Part shown: piece by piece, positions 24,760 through 35,466 of the stretch | Layout: each line of letters opens with the position of its first letter | Numbering within the stretch: position 1 is the stretch's first letter | DNA from: Mangrovicoccus sp. HB161399 | GTDB taxonomy: Bacteria; Pseudomonadota; Alphaproteobacteria; Rhodobacterales; Rhodobacteraceae | DNA length: 64,000 nucleotides | Assembly: GCF_013184745.1 (NCBI RefSeq) | Contig: NZ_JAATVU010000009.1 | Coordinates: 62,001-126,000 of the forward strand | Direction: 5' to 3' | Translations under genes and position numbers: made by a program | Notes under the pieces: model-generated | The model's database searches: none | The model's input: only the letters and a program-made list of their open reading frames with translations | What the model was told of the DNA's origin: nothing

Positions 24760-25464
24760 ATGAGCGGGCAGAGACATCAACCAGAGACCATGTTCGGGCA
24801 GTTCGTCGCCCGCGCCGAAGAGGTCATCATCGCCTTCCTGCTGGGCGCGATGGTGCTTCTGACCTTCGTCAACGTCGTGCTGCGCTACGTGTTCAACCAC
24901 AGCATCATCTGGGGCCTCGAGGTCGTGCTGGTGCTCTTCGCCTGGCTCGTGCTGTTCGGCATCAGCCACGCCTTCCGGATCACCGCGCATCTGGGCGTGG
25001 ACGCGGTTCTGAACATCGTGCCGAAGAACGCGCAGAGGATCCTCGGCGTGATCTCGGCGCTGTGCTGCATCCTCTATGCCTTCCTGCTTCTCAAGGGGGC
25101 CTACGACTACTGGGCGCCGTTCGCGGGCCTCGACGCGACCTCGGGGCGCTGGTTCCCGACCGGCTTCGAGAACAGCCGCGACCAGGCCTGGTACGAGACC
25201 GACCAGATCCCGATGCTCGACTTCCTGCGCTGGATGGAGCCGGTCTTCAACGCGGGCGAGAGCTACGAGAAGCTGCCGCGGATGATCCCCTACCTGATCC
25301 TGCCGGTGGGCTGCCTGCTGCTGTTCGTGCGTGTGATCGAGGCGCTTGTCGGCGTGCTGAACGGCACCCATGACAGCCTGATCGTCAGCCACGAGGCCGA
25401 GGACCAGGTCGACGACCTCTCCGCCACCCATCACGACCACGACCACCCCTACTACAAGGACTGA
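24760..25464 (+). CDS. dctQ: TRAP transporter small permease DctQ
   Basis: Four-helix membrane subunit that pairs with DctM. Helices at about 20-40, 50-70, 85-110 and 165-190 carry the family pattern (LLTFVNVVLRYVFNHSIIWGLEVVLVLFAW is the typical first half; only its composition is used here). At 234 aa it is longer than many DctQ proteins because of a loop between helices 3 and 4 and a His/Asp-rich tail (THHDHDHPYYKD), which might bind metal. It ends 6 bases before dctM. Confidence 0.92.
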   Translation: MSGQRHQPETMFGQFVARAEEVIIAFLLGAMVLLTFVNVVLRYVFNHSIIWGLEVVLVLFAWLVLFGISHAFRITAHLGVDAVLNIVPKNAQRILGVISALCCILYAFLLLKGAYDYWAPFAGLDATSGRWFPTGFENSRDQAWYETDQIPMLDFLRWMEPVFNAGESYEKLPRMIPYLILPVGCLLLFVRVIEALVGVLNGTHDSLIVSHEAEDQVDDLSATHHDHDHPYYKD

Positions 25465-25470
25465 TCCGCG

Positions 25471-26865
25471 ATGGAAATCGTTCTCCTCTTCGTCGTGATC
25501 GTGGCGCTGCTGCTGATCGGCGTGCCGATCGCGGTCTCGCTCGGCCTCAGCTCGATCCTGTTCCTGCTGATCAATTCGGAAAGCTCGCTGGCCTCGGTGT
25601 CGCAGTCGCTCTACCAAGCGATGGCCGGGCACTACACGCTGCTGGCGATCCCGTTCTTCATCCTGGCCTCGTCCTTCATGTCCACCGGCGGCGTCGCCAA
25701 GCGGATCATCCGCTTCGCCATTGCCTGCGTCGGCCACCTGCCGGGCGGCCTCGCCATCGCCGGCGTCTTCGCCTGCATGATCTTCGCTGCGCTCTCGGGC
25801 TCGTCCCCGGCGACCGTCGTGGCGATCGGCTCCATCGTCATCGCGGCGATGCAGAAGGTGGGCTATTCCAAGGACTTCGCGGCGGGCGTGATCTGCAACG
25901 CCGGCACGCTCGGCATCCTGATTCCGCCCTCGATCGTTATGGTCGTCTACGCCTCCGCCACTGACGTCTCGGTCGGCCGGATGTTCCTGGCGGGCGTCAT
26001 CCCGGGCCTGATGGCGGGCGGCATGCTGATGGTGGCGATCTACGTGATGGCCAAGGTCAAGAACCTGCCCAAGGGCGACTGGCTCGGCTGGGACGAGATC
26101 GGCGCATCGTTCCGCGACGCCTTCTGGGGGCTGATGCTGATCGTCATCATCATGGTGGGGATCTACGGCATTCCCGGCATCACCGGCGCGATCTTCACGC
26201 CGACCGAAGCGGCCGCCGTGGCCTCGGTCTATGCCTTCATCGTCGCCTGCTTCGTATACCGCGACATGGGCCCGCTCTCGGGCGGCGAGTCCGGCCGCCA
26301 CATGACGCTGCTCGAGCGGCCCTATGCGCTGGTCACCGCCTTCTTCCACCGCGACACCGTGCAGACGCTCTATGACGCGGGCAAGCTGACGATCACGCTG
26401 ATGTTCATCATCGCCAATGCGCTGATCCTGAAGCACGTGCTGACCGACGAGCAGGTGCCCCAGCACATCGCCGAGGCGATGCTGGGCTACGGGCTGGGCC
26501 CGATCGGCTTCCTGATCATGGTCAACGTGATCCTGCTGATCGGCGGCCAGTTCATGGAGCCCTCGGGCCTGCTGGTGATCGTCGCGCCGCTGGTCTTCCC
26601 GATCGCGATCGAGCTGGGCATCGACCCGATCCATCTGGGCATCATCATGGTGGTGAACATGGAGATCGGCATGATCACCCCGCCGGTCGGCCTGAACCTC
26701 TTCGTGACCTCGGGCGTCGCGGGCATGCCGATGATGGCCGTTGTGCGCGCCGCCGCGCCCTTCCTGGCGGTGCTCTTCGTCTTCCTGATCCTGGTGACCT
26801 ACGTGCCCTTCCTGTCGACCTGGCTGCCGACGCTGATGATGGGGCCGGAGATCATCACCAACTGA
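25471..26865 (+). CDS. dctM: TRAP transporter large permease DctM
   Basis: The sodium-coupled transport subunit of the dicarboxylate TRAP system. The 464-residue protein has about 12 hydrophobic segments and typical motifs: IGVPIAVSLGLSS, AIPFFILASSFMSTGGVAKR, AALSGSSPATVVAIGSI, LGILIPPSIVMVVYA and MEIGMITPPVGLNLFV. It lies 6 bases after dctQ and ends at a strong terminator. Confidence 0.95.
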   Translation: MEIVLLFVVIVALLLIGVPIAVSLGLSSILFLLINSESSLASVSQSLYQAMAGHYTLLAIPFFILASSFMSTGGVAKRIIRFAIACVGHLPGGLAIAGVFACMIFAALSGSSPATVVAIGSIVIAAMQKVGYSKDFAAGVICNAGTLGILIPPSIVMVVYASATDVSVGRMFLAGVIPGLMAGGMLMVAIYVMAKVKNLPKGDWLGWDEIGASFRDAFWGLMLIVIIMVGIYGIPGITGAIFTPTEAAAVASVYAFIVACFVYRDMGPLSGGESGRHMTLLERPYALVTAFFHRDTVQTLYDAGKLTITLMFIIANALILKHVLTDEQVPQHIAEAMLGYGLGPIGFLIMVNVILLIGGQFMEPSGLLVIVAPLVFPIAIELGIDPIHLGIIMVVNMEIGMITPPVGLNLFVTSGVAGMPMMAVVRAAAPFLAVLFVFLILVTYVPFLSTWLPTLMMGPEIITN

Positions 26866-26891
26866 TCCCGCCGAGGCAAAGCGCCATGCAG

Positions 26892-26922
26892 GGGGCCGCC
26901 GGTGGACAACCGGCGGCCCCTT
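26892..26922 (+). terminator. Terminator of the dctPQM operon
   Basis: Twelve-bp perfect stem (26892-26903 with 26909-26920), GGACA loop, followed by TTCC. One of the strongest hairpins in the window. Confidence 0.75.
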
Positions 26923-26978
26923 CCGCTTGTGCGGGTGCAGGCACCGCGAAGGGCATCGCGCGCCGCCCGAAGACTGCA

Positions 26979-26996
26979 TCGGTCCCGCGCGGGACC
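26979..26996. repeat. 18-bp palindrome with GTCC...GGAC core
   Basis: CGGTCCCGCGCGGGACCG is a perfect palindrome in the gap after dctPQM. It shares the GTCC...GGAC arm ends with hairpins in the IS region at 34.5-37 kb, though the centre differs, so relatedness is uncertain. Confidence 0.4.
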
Positions 26997-27088
26997 GCGG
27001 GGGCCGGGTCGGGCGCTCCCGCGCATCCTGTTCCGCCGCCGTTGTCCGGCAGCCGCCGGCGCGGCCGGGCGCGGGTCCGCCGTCCGGC

Positions 27089-27325
27089 TCAGTCGGTGGA
27101 GCTGGAGGAGCTGTGGGTCTGCGCGGAGATGGCGACGGCCACGCCGATGGCGGCAGCGGCGGCAATGCCGATGCCGATGGCGGCCGGACCGATCCCGCCC
27201 GCAAGCGCGCCGCCGGCACCGGCGCCGGCCATCTGGGTCACCTGCGGCGCGGCGGCCGGTTCTGCGTGGGACATCTGTGCGGCCATCGCGCCGCTGACGG
27301 CGATGGCGAGTACGATCTTTTTCAT
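27089..27325 (-). CDS. Small secreted or membrane Ala/Gly-rich protein, 78 aa
   Basis: A signal peptide (MKKIVLAIAVSGAMAAQMSHA) is followed by a low-complexity Ala/Gly/Ile stretch that could form a transmembrane helix (residues about 35-66) and a serine-rich tail (SAQTHSSSSSTD). No family recognised; the architecture resembles small envelope proteins of unknown role. The ATG at 27325 has GGAGG 5 bases upstream. It stands alone after the dctM terminator. Confidence 0.6.
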   Translation of the reverse strand: MKKIVLAIAVSGAMAAQMSHAEPAAAPQVTQMAGAGAGGALAGGIGPAAIGIGIAAAAAIGVAVAISAQTHSSSSSTD

Positions 27326-27625
27326 GGCGGCCTCCAATGCCGGTAAATCATCGACCGGACAGGCGGCGCAGACGGGCCGCGGGGCGCGTCAGGGCCGGCT
27401 GTCCCCGTGGCCGGAGGTTGCGCGGCCCGCCGTGAACGGAGCGTAAACATCGGGCGGATTCGGCCATGCCGCGGCGCAGGAATTAGGCCGCATTTTAAAC
27501 GCTTTCGCGGCTGCACCATTCCTGCGCCCGCGACAGCTTGCACCTGTGCAGCCCGCCCCGCGCCGCCTATCTGGAGTACGGCATGCCCCGCGGTGGCGCG
27601 GAGGCCCAAGCGGAAAGGAAAGACC

Positions 27626-27985
27626 ATGTCCCAGCTGGAAAACTGGAGCCCGGCCCAGGTCAAGGCGGCGCTGGACGCCGAGGAAATCGTGCTGATCGAC
27701 GTGCGCACCCCGGCGGAATACGCACTGGAGCATGTCGAGGGCGCCTTCCTGATGCCGATGGCCTATTTCGTCCCCGGCGCGCTGCCGGACCAGAACGGCA
27801 AGCGGATCGTGCTGCATTGCGGCTCCGGCATGCGCTCCGCCAAGGTGGCGGAGCTGGCTGCCGGGGCCGGGGTCTCGCCGCTGGCCCATATGGAAGGCGG
27901 CTTCGGCGCCTGGAAGGCCGCGGGGCTGCCCTATATCGGCACCAACATGGCCACTGGCGGACCGCAGCGCATGCCTGGCGCCTGA
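27626..27985 (+). CDS. Rhodanese-like domain protein, 119 aa
   Basis: Single-domain sulfurtransferase. The pattern is typical: LIDVRTPAEYALEHVEGAFLMP for the first half and the active loop HCGSGMRSAKVAE with catalytic Cys at about residue 73, then GGFGAWKAAGLP. It probably transfers sulfane sulfur in the cytoplasm; no signal peptide is present. GGAAAG lies just upstream of the ATG at 27626. The gap to pal is 125 bp, so it may be separate from that operon. Confidence 0.88.
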   Translation: MSQLENWSPAQVKAALDAEEIVLIDVRTPAEYALEHVEGAFLMPMAYFVPGALPDQNGKRIVLHCGSGMRSAKVAELAAGAGVSPLAHMEGGFGAWKAAGLPYIGTNMATGGPQRMPGA

Positions 27986-28110
27986 CCGAGGCGGAAACCG
28001 GCGGAATTGCGCCGCGATCAACCCTTCGTGACGCATTCCGGCAGTGGTGGGCTCTCCGCCGATCTGCTAAACAGGACGTTAATACGAGCAGTGGAATTAA
28101 GGGTCCATTC

Positions 28111-28626
28111 ATGAATCGCATCGCTTCCCTGGGCCTGGTCGCGGCCCTGGCGCTGACGGCCGCCTGCAGCAACCGTGCCGACAACCTCAGCGGCAGCACG
28201 GATCTGGCCGGCGACCGCTACGGCTATGGCAGCGGTGCGGACGGCATCGCCAACCCCGCCTCGCCGGCCTATTTCCAGGCCCGCGTCGGCGACCGGGTGC
28301 TGTTTCCCGTCGACCAGTCCAGCCTGACCTCCGAAGCGCGCGGCATTCTCGACGGCCAGGCGCAGTGGCTGGCCTCGAACCCGTCCTTCTCGGCGGTGAT
28401 CGAGGGCCATGCCGACGAGCAGGGCACGCGCGAATACAACCTCGCCCTCGGCGCGCGCCGCGCCAGCGCGGTCTATGACTACCTGATCTCCCGCGGCGTG
28501 CCCTCGAGCCGCCTGAAGACGGTCAGCTACGGCAAGGAGCGCCCGATCGAGGTCTGCTCGGAAGAGAGCTGCTATGCCAAGAACCGCCGCGCCGTGACCG
28601 TGGTCAGCGCCGGGGCAGGGGTCTGA
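28111..28626 (+). CDS. pal: Peptidoglycan-associated lipoprotein Pal
   Basis: Outer-membrane lipoprotein of the Tol-Pal system, which holds the envelope together during division. A lipobox (LTAAC, Cys at about 19) ends the signal peptide, followed by a linker and an OmpA-like domain: VLFPVDQSSLTSEARGIL, VIEGHADEQGTREYNLALG and RRASAVYDYLISRGV. Length 171 aa is normal. In most alphaproteobacteria tolB lies directly upstream; here a rhodanese gene does. It is followed 1 base later by cpoB. Confidence 0.95.
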   Translation: MNRIASLGLVAALALTAACSNRADNLSGSTDLAGDRYGYGSGADGIANPASPAYFQARVGDRVLFPVDQSSLTSEARGILDGQAQWLASNPSFSAVIEGHADEQGTREYNLALGARRASAVYDYLISRGVPSSRLKTVSYGKERPIEVCSEESCYAKNRRAVTVVSAGAGV

Positions 28627-28627
28627 C

Positions 28628-29452
28628 ATGCGCCGCGTCCTGCTTCTGACCGCATTTCTGCTGCCTACGGCGCTGATGGCGCAGGACCGGGCGGCAACGC
28701 TGGCGGATATCCGTCTCCAGCTCAGGGCGCTGAACACCGAGATCCAGGGGCTCAAGCGCGAGCTCGAGCCTTCGGGCGCGGCCAACGCCCCGGCCACGGT
28801 TTCGGGCGGCGCGCTGGAGCGGCTCGACGGGCTCGAGGCCGAGCTGCGCCAGCTGACCGCGCGCACCGAGGAGCTGGAATACCGCATCGACCGCGTGGTC
28901 GATGACGGCACGACCCGGGTCGGCGACCTGAATTTCCGCCTGACCGAGCTGGAAGGCGGCGATCTGGGCCAGATCCAGCCGCCCGCGCCGCTGGGCGGCC
29001 AGTCGGGACTTGCCGTGACCGCGCCCCCGGCCTCCGGCCAGGCGGCCGCGAAGCCCGAGCTCGCCACCGGCGAGTCGGCCGATTTCCAGGCGGCGCAGGC
29101 CAAGCTGTCCTCCGGCGATGCCGCGGGCGCGCTGGACGGGTTCGACCGCTTCCTGTCCGATTATCCGCGCAGCCCGCTGGCGGCGGCGGCGCAGCTGGCG
29201 CGCGGCAAGGCGCTGACCTCGCTCGGCCGCCATGCCGATGCCGGGCGGGCCTATCTGGAGGCCTTCACCCAGACCGAGACCACCGACGAGAGCATCGCCT
29301 CCGCCGGGCTGCTCGGCCTCGGGCAGAGCCTTGCGCAGCTCGACCAGACCCGCGAGGCCTGCCTGACGCTCGGCCAGGTCGAGGCGCGCTTCCCGGGCAC
29401 GCCGGCAGCCGGCGAAGCCCAGACCGCCCTGGCCCGCCAGACCTGCGGGTGA
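28628..29452 (+). CDS. cpoB: Cell division coordinator CpoB (YbgF)
   Basis: Periplasmic Tol-Pal accessory protein that links outer-membrane constriction to peptidoglycan synthesis. It has a signal peptide (cleavage after LMA-Q), an N-terminal trimerising coiled coil (residues about 25-110, LDGLEAELRQLTARTEELEYRIDRV), a Pro/Ala-rich linker, and C-terminal TPR repeats starting ADFQAAQAKLSSGDAAGALDGF. Its TGA overlaps the GTG start of tilS. Confidence 0.9.
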   Translation: MRRVLLLTAFLLPTALMAQDRAATLADIRLQLRALNTEIQGLKRELEPSGAANAPATVSGGALERLDGLEAELRQLTARTEELEYRIDRVVDDGTTRVGDLNFRLTELEGGDLGQIQPPAPLGGQSGLAVTAPPASGQAAAKPELATGESADFQAAQAKLSSGDAAGALDGFDRFLSDYPRSPLAAAAQLARGKALTSLGRHADAGRAYLEAFTQTETTDESIASAGLLGLGQSLAQLDQTREACLTLGQVEARFPGTPAAGEAQTALARQTCG

Positions 29453-30678
29453 CCGATCCGGCGGATGCGGCGTTCCGGCGGCTGCTTGCGGCGGCCGGAC
29501 CCGGTCCAGCCGGGCTGGCGGTTTCGGGGGGCAGCGACAGCACAGCCCTGATGCATCTTGCCGCCCGGATCGATCCGGCGCGGGACTGGCGCGTGGTCAC
29601 CGTCGATCACGGGCTGCGCGCGGCCTCCGCCGATGAGGCCCGGGCGGTCGGCCGGGCTGCCGCGGCGCTGGGGCTGCGGCATGACATTCTCGAATGGCGC
29701 GGCTGGGACGGTAGCGGAAACCTGCAGGATGCGGCGCGTCGCGCGCGCCAGCAGCTGATCCGCGGCTGGGCGGCGGCGGCGGGCATCGCCACGGTCTGCC
29801 TCGGCCATACCCGCGATGACCAGGCCGAGACCGTGCTGATGCGGCTGGCGCGCGGCTCCGGTGTCGATGGGCTGTCCGGCATGGCCGAATCCCGGCGCGA
29901 CCAAGGACTTGCCTGGCTGCGGCCGCTGCTGGGAGAGAGCCGGGAAACCCTGCGGGACTGGCTGCGCGGGCAGGGCATCGGCTGGACCGACGATCCCTCG
30001 AACGAGGACCCGCGCTTCGACCGGGTGCGGGCGCGGCAGCTTCTGGCCGCCTGCGGGGGGCTTGGCATCACTGCCGGGGGGCTGGCCGAAACGGCGGAAC
30101 GGATGGCCGCGGCGCGGGCCGTGCTGGAACAGGCTGCGGCGGCGCTGGCCGCGGAGATTGCGGATGCGGCAGCCGGGGCGGTGACCCTCGGCTCCGGCCT
30201 CTGGCAGGCCCCCGACGAGACCCGCTGGCGGCTGCTCGCGGGCGCGGCCTGCTTCGTGTCGGGCAATCCCTACCGGCCGCGTCTGGCGGCGCTGAAGGCC
30301 GCCGAGGCCGCCGCACGGGCGGGGCGCAGGCACACGCTGCATGGCTGCCTGCTGGTCCCCGTCCGCACCGGCCTGTGCATCCAGCCCGAGCCGGAGGCGC
30401 TGCGGAGCGCCGTTTCGGGCGCGCCGGGAAGTTGGGCGGGCTGGCGGATCGACGGTCCGGAGCAGCCGGGGCTATCTGTCGCGGTGCTGGGCGAGGCGGG
30501 CTTGGCACAGTGCCCCGATTGGCGCGGATCCGGGCTCCCATGGCTGCTGGCACAGGTCACGCCGGGCATTTGGCGCAACGGAAAGCTGGTCGCCGCACCC
30601 GCTCTGGAACGCACGGAATGGCAGGCGGTTCCCTGCCGCGACAGGGATGCGTTCATACGTTCGTTCATATCTCATTGA
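29449..30678 (+). CDS. tilS: tRNA(Ile)-lysidine synthase TilS
   Basis: Adds lysine to C34 of tRNA-Ile2 so that it reads AUA codons. The PP-loop ATPase motif [12 protein letters not shown] is at about residues 24-35, followed by [29 protein letters not shown] and [18 protein letters not shown]. The 409-residue length fits family members with a reduced C-terminal domain. Translation starts at GTG in a GTGA overlap with cpoB. Position just before ftsH is conserved in many bacteria. Confidence 0.92.
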   Translation: MTDPADAAFRRLLAAAGPGPAGLAVSGGSDSTALMHLAARIDPARDWRVVTVDHGLRAASADEARAVGRAAAALGLRHDILEWRGWDGSGNLQDAARRARQQLIRGWAAAAGIATVCLGHTRDDQAETVLMRLARGSGVDGLSGMAESRRDQGLAWLRPLLGESRETLRDWLRGQGIGWTDDPSNEDPRFDRVRARQLLAACGGLGITAGGLAETAERMAAARAVLEQAAAALAAEIADAAAGAVTLGSGLWQAPDETRWRLLAGAACFVSGNPYRPRLAALKAAEAAARAGRRHTLHGCLLVPVRTGLCIQPEPEALRSAVSGAPGSWAGWRIDGPEQPGLSVAVLGEAGLAQCPDWRGSGLPWLLAQVTPGIWRNGKLVAAPALERTEWQAVPCRDRDAFIRSFISH

Positions 30679-30754
30679 AGATCACGCCCGTATGTCTATC
30701 TTAGGGGGGACGTGCCGGCCCCGCCTGCGCCGGCCCATAACTAGGAGAATTGCC

Positions 30755-32674
<1,920 letters not shown>

Positions 32675-32701
32675 TCCGCGGCAAGGCGATGAAATGGCGA
32701 G

Positions 32702-32729
32702 GGCCGGTTCCGAAGGGGACCGGCCTTTT
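32702..32729 (+). terminator. Terminator after ftsH
   Basis: A GGCCGGT/ACCGGCC stem (32702-32708, 32719-32725) extended by three more pairs and a GAAG loop, then TTTT. It marks the end of the pal-cpoB-tilS-ftsH transcript and the edge of the IS graveyard. Confidence 0.85.
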
Positions 32730-33197
32730 GCATGTCTGCCCCACATGCAGCGCGATTGCGGTCCTCCGGCCGGGCGCCCGCGGATGCCGGCAGGTTCCGT
32801 CGCGGCTCCGGCTGCGCTGTCCGGCCTGCTCTCGACGCGCCGCATTGGATGCAGGCGATCGCGGGTCCCGTGAGTGGTACCGAGCTGCACGCAAGTTCGA
32901 CCAACGGTTCTACCGGACGCGGCGTGTGGACCTGAGGCTCCGTTCGGAGGATGACATCATGCGTGTCGCGTCCCATCCCGCCGGTTCCGTGGAATTTGAG
33001 GCAACCTTTCCCGGCGGATGGGATGTTCCGGGGGGTCTGTCGGCGCGGCACGCTCCGTCGGGGGAAGGGCTTGCGGTCGGTCATCCGCAGCAAGGCATGG
33101 CCGCGGAGCCGGCGGCCCGACAGTTGCGTCCGGACCGACATTGTTGCAGGACTCAACGTCGGGGGGGGGCGGGGGGTGCCCCTTTCCCAAGCTGAGG
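32730..33197. other. 468-bp gap, no supported gene; contains a G-run
   Basis: Open frames here lack a ribosome site, family resemblance or steady codon bias, so I call none. Near the right end is a run of nine G (33161-33169), one C, then six G (33171-33176), unusual even for this GC-rich DNA. The stretch is probably decayed sequence flanking the IS5-like remnant. Confidence 0.4.
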
Positions 33198-33930
33198 TCA
33201 GGCCGCGCGTTCAATCTCGGCGGTGCCGAGGGCGCTGAAGCGGTTCATCAGGGCAACTCGGATGTGGATTTCGGCGGTCTGGCGGCCGGGGTCCCTTGAG
33301 ACAATCCGTTCGCCGGAGGATTTCAGGTTCCTCATCCTCGCCTCGATCCGGCTCCGGACATGATAGCCCGACAATCGTTTCCAGATCGTCCTGCCTAGGC
33401 GCCGGGGGAGGCGCTGGATGTCGTTCCGAGCGGACGCAGCAGGACAGCCCTCCTTCCCGAGACGGTCGTTCCTGCGGATCGGGATGACCGCTTTGCCTCC
33501 GCGCGCGAGGATTGCCGAGTGGCACCGGCGGGTGCCGAAGGCGTCGCCAGCGGTGCTCGAACAGATGGCGTACCCGCTTGCGACTCGCCGATGAGGGTGC
33601 CGATTTGCTCGTCATCGGGGATCTGGTCCGGGAGATCAGGCAGAACCAGGCTGTCGCCCACGCGGCTGGACGTGAATTCCACCGCGCGGATGTCGCCGGC
33701 GGCCATGTCCATGGCAGAGGGACCTCGCGGTACTGGCGGCGGCGGTGCGTGCCGAGCTTCCTGGCCAGCCACGCATTCATCGGGCTTTTGCGGCACCACA
33801 GGGGCCACGGTCCCGTCTCACTCTGTCGCCGGCTGAGCGTGGAGAAGTCCGGCACCGGCCAGTCCAGACCCGCCGTTTTCAGAATGCCGGACGCCGTGCC
33901 TGTTCGCCAGAGGGCTCGAACCAGTGGCGC
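33198..33930 (-). pseudogene. IS5-family transposase remnant, frameshifted and internally deleted
   Basis: Three frames have to be joined. One holds AGLDWPVPDFSTLSRRQ, the standard N-terminal part of an IS5-type DDE transposase; the next holds GDIRAVEFTSSRVGDS and PDQIPDDEQIGTLIGE; the last holds KRLSGYHVRSRIEARM and GRQTAEIHIRVALMNRFSAL, the C-terminal signature, up to the stop at 33198. Compared with my memory of full-length relatives, about 30 codons including the first catalytic Asp are missing after SRRQ, and the 33-bp repeat at 33782-33814 sits at that junction. The N-terminus is also cut. Dead element. Confidence 0.75.
33782..33814 (-). repeat. 33-bp dispersed repeat, copy A
   Basis: Matches 35550-35582 at 30 of 33 positions, same orientation. 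Read on the reverse strand in one frame it encodes GTVAPVVPQKP. It lies inside the IS5-like transposase remnant exactly where conserved residues are missing. Confidence 0.75.
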
Positions 33931-34489
33931 CGCGCTGGCTCACTCCGCCGGAGTGGCAGGCCGGTGTTTTTCAAGGTTGTTGTCACCGGTGCCTATTTTG
34001 AGGCTGCGCACTCTCCCGGCCCGGCCAAGGGGCCGCCGCCGACTGCTTCCCTGGCGAGCGCGCCGGCGGCCCCTTGGCCTCCCGGCATCTCGTCGGGCCG
34101 TTCCGGGTTGAGCCAGACCGATCCGATCGGCGTCCAGAGCTGCGTGCTGCCTGACCAGCGCTCTGGCCGCGCCGCCCGGGCCAGCTCGCAGACTTGGCGG
34201 CGCTTTTCCAGGAGAGCACGCTCCCCGCCGCGGTGGCGCTGCCCGGGCGTGACGAAGCGGATGGCGCTGTGGCGGTGCTCGCGGTTGTGCCAGGCGACGA
34301 AGGCCTGGACCCAATCCCGAGCCGCCCCGATGCCGACGAAGCTGCGCGGAGGCCAGCCCGGACGGCGCTTGCAGGTCCGGAACAGCGCTTCGGAGAAGGC
34401 ATTTCCATTCGATGCGCGGGACCGGCTGAAGGAGGCCGTGATGGCGAGCCGCTCCATCGTCGCCCTCATGGTCGCGCCTTTCATGCGCT

Positions 34490-34526
34490 CCCCTGTCGGG
34501 CATTGCCCAGCAATGCCCGACAGGGG
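34490..34526. repeat. 37-bp perfect hairpin inserted in frame in IS3 OrfB
   Basis: Sixteen-bp perfect arms (34490-34505 and 34511-34526) and a CCCAG loop. It interrupts the catalytic motif HSDNGSP-MKGAT with exactly 39 extra bases, adding 13 residues (LSGIAGQCPTGER) and keeping the frame. The inner GGCATTGCC is shared with the element at 34758-34772. Confidence 0.75.
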
Positions 34527-34725
34527 ACTGCCGTTGTCGGAGTGCAATACCAGCGGGCTGGCCACGCATTTCTCCGCCCGGACCGCGCGCTCCAGAAGAG
34601 CCGCGGCATTCTCCGGCGTCTCGCGCTCATGGACCTCCCAGCCGGTGATCCTGCGGCACCAGATGTCGGTGATGATGCAAAGGTGGAAAAACCGCCCCGC
34701 GACCGGCCCCGGGAGCCGGGTGTTC

Positions 34726-34779
34726 GGCACTTCAAACCGTCCCCCGGACGGTTTGATCCCGGCATTGCCGGGCCGTGCC
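34726..34779. repeat. 54-bp two-hairpin element in IS3 OrfB
   Basis: Outer arms GGCAC (34726-34730) and GTGCC (34775-34779) enclose two hairpins: one with 11-bp arms around a CCC loop (34732-34756, core CCGTCC CCC GGACGG) and CCCGGCATTGCCGGG (34758-34772). It splits the transposase sequence just before RLPGPVAGRFF. Confidence 0.65.
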
Positions 34780-34977
34780 TCACTCCCAAGCCCGCACCTG
34801 GCAAGGCCCCTTTGGCGTCGAAGCTGGCGGGCGGCCTTCTTTTCGTCGGCGCCCGGGCGCGGCCCCTGCGGTGGTTCTGGCCGTGCTCTCGCAAGACCGC
34901 GCAAAAGCTGGATTCCGACGCAATGCAGGTGCCCTCGTCAGCCAGCCTGGGCACGATCTGGCTTGGGCGAGAAGCGT

Positions 34978-35013
34978 TCAGGCGCAGCCTGATTGGCCCG
35001 TCCGGGGGACGGG
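34978..35013. repeat. 36-bp two-hairpin element in IS3 OrfB
   Basis: TCAGGC-GCA-GCCTGA (34978-34992) is followed after TTGG by CCCGTCC-GGG-GGACGGG (34997-35013). It lies between the transposase segments ending LPEFAS and starting PSQIVPRLAD, which should be adjacent; about 58 bases of extra DNA are present in all. Confidence 0.6.
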
Positions 35014-35466
35014 GCAAAGCGGCGAAGGGCTGGCGAACTCGGGCAGGGCGCAGGTGGCAATGATGCGGGCGCGCTCCTCGCTGCCGAGCTTGTTGGCAGG
35101 CACGGGCCGGGGCACCAGGGGACGCTTGTCCTCGCGGATGCCGACCTCCGGGTCGCGCCACCGGGCCAAGGCATGCGGATGCAGGCCGGGCCCGGCACGG
35201 GCGGCCGCACGGCGCGCCCCTGCGGCCATCGCCTCGTCGGCGAGCTCCGCGAGCTTCCGGCGATCGGGAGCAGAGGTCATTCGCCCTCGCCGTCCGCCCG
35301 TCGGCCCTTCGCACGGCTCCGGGCGTTCCGTGCTTCGGTCCGTCCACAGGACGGCCCGATCCGGCTCGGCCGGACCGCGTGTCCCCCCAGATCGCCGCCG
35401 CCCTTTTCTCAGGACCACGAGCGCCGCGGCCTCCGCCAGAGCCTTCTCCTTGCGCCTCAGCTCCCG

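Larger units (their letters stand above)
33993..35280 (-). pseudogene. IS3 OrfB (DDE transposase) remnant with inserts and frameshifts
   Basis: The reading starts at RMTSAPDRRKLAELADEAM (ATG 35278-35280), an OrfB-type N-terminus, moves to a second frame with SQIVPRLADEGTCIASESSF, then a third with GRFFHLCIITDIWCRRITGW, VLHSDNGSP (second catalytic Asp), FSRSRASNGNAFSEALFRTCK (catalytic Glu) and WHNREHRHSAIRFVTP. Frame changes and added DNA occur at the palindromic elements near 34.5, 34.75 and 35.0 kb. The last frame is long (about 300 codons) yet includes foreign peptide stretches, so activity is unlikely. Confidence 0.7.

Noticed and set aside
23572-27219. A 1,215-codon open frame on the reverse strand
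   Set aside because: It is the antisense shadow of dctPQM and is His/Arg/Asp-rich low-complexity sequence; the forward genes have clear families and ribosome sites.
32689-33195. A 168-codon forward frame after ftsH
   Set aside because: Begins inside the ftsH terminator, has no ribosome site, and its composition is mixed; no family.
33905-33930. A tRNA T-loop-like GGTTCGAGCCC on the reverse strand
   Set aside because: The T stem does not pair and no other tRNA arms are present; it lies within the IS5 remnant reading frame.
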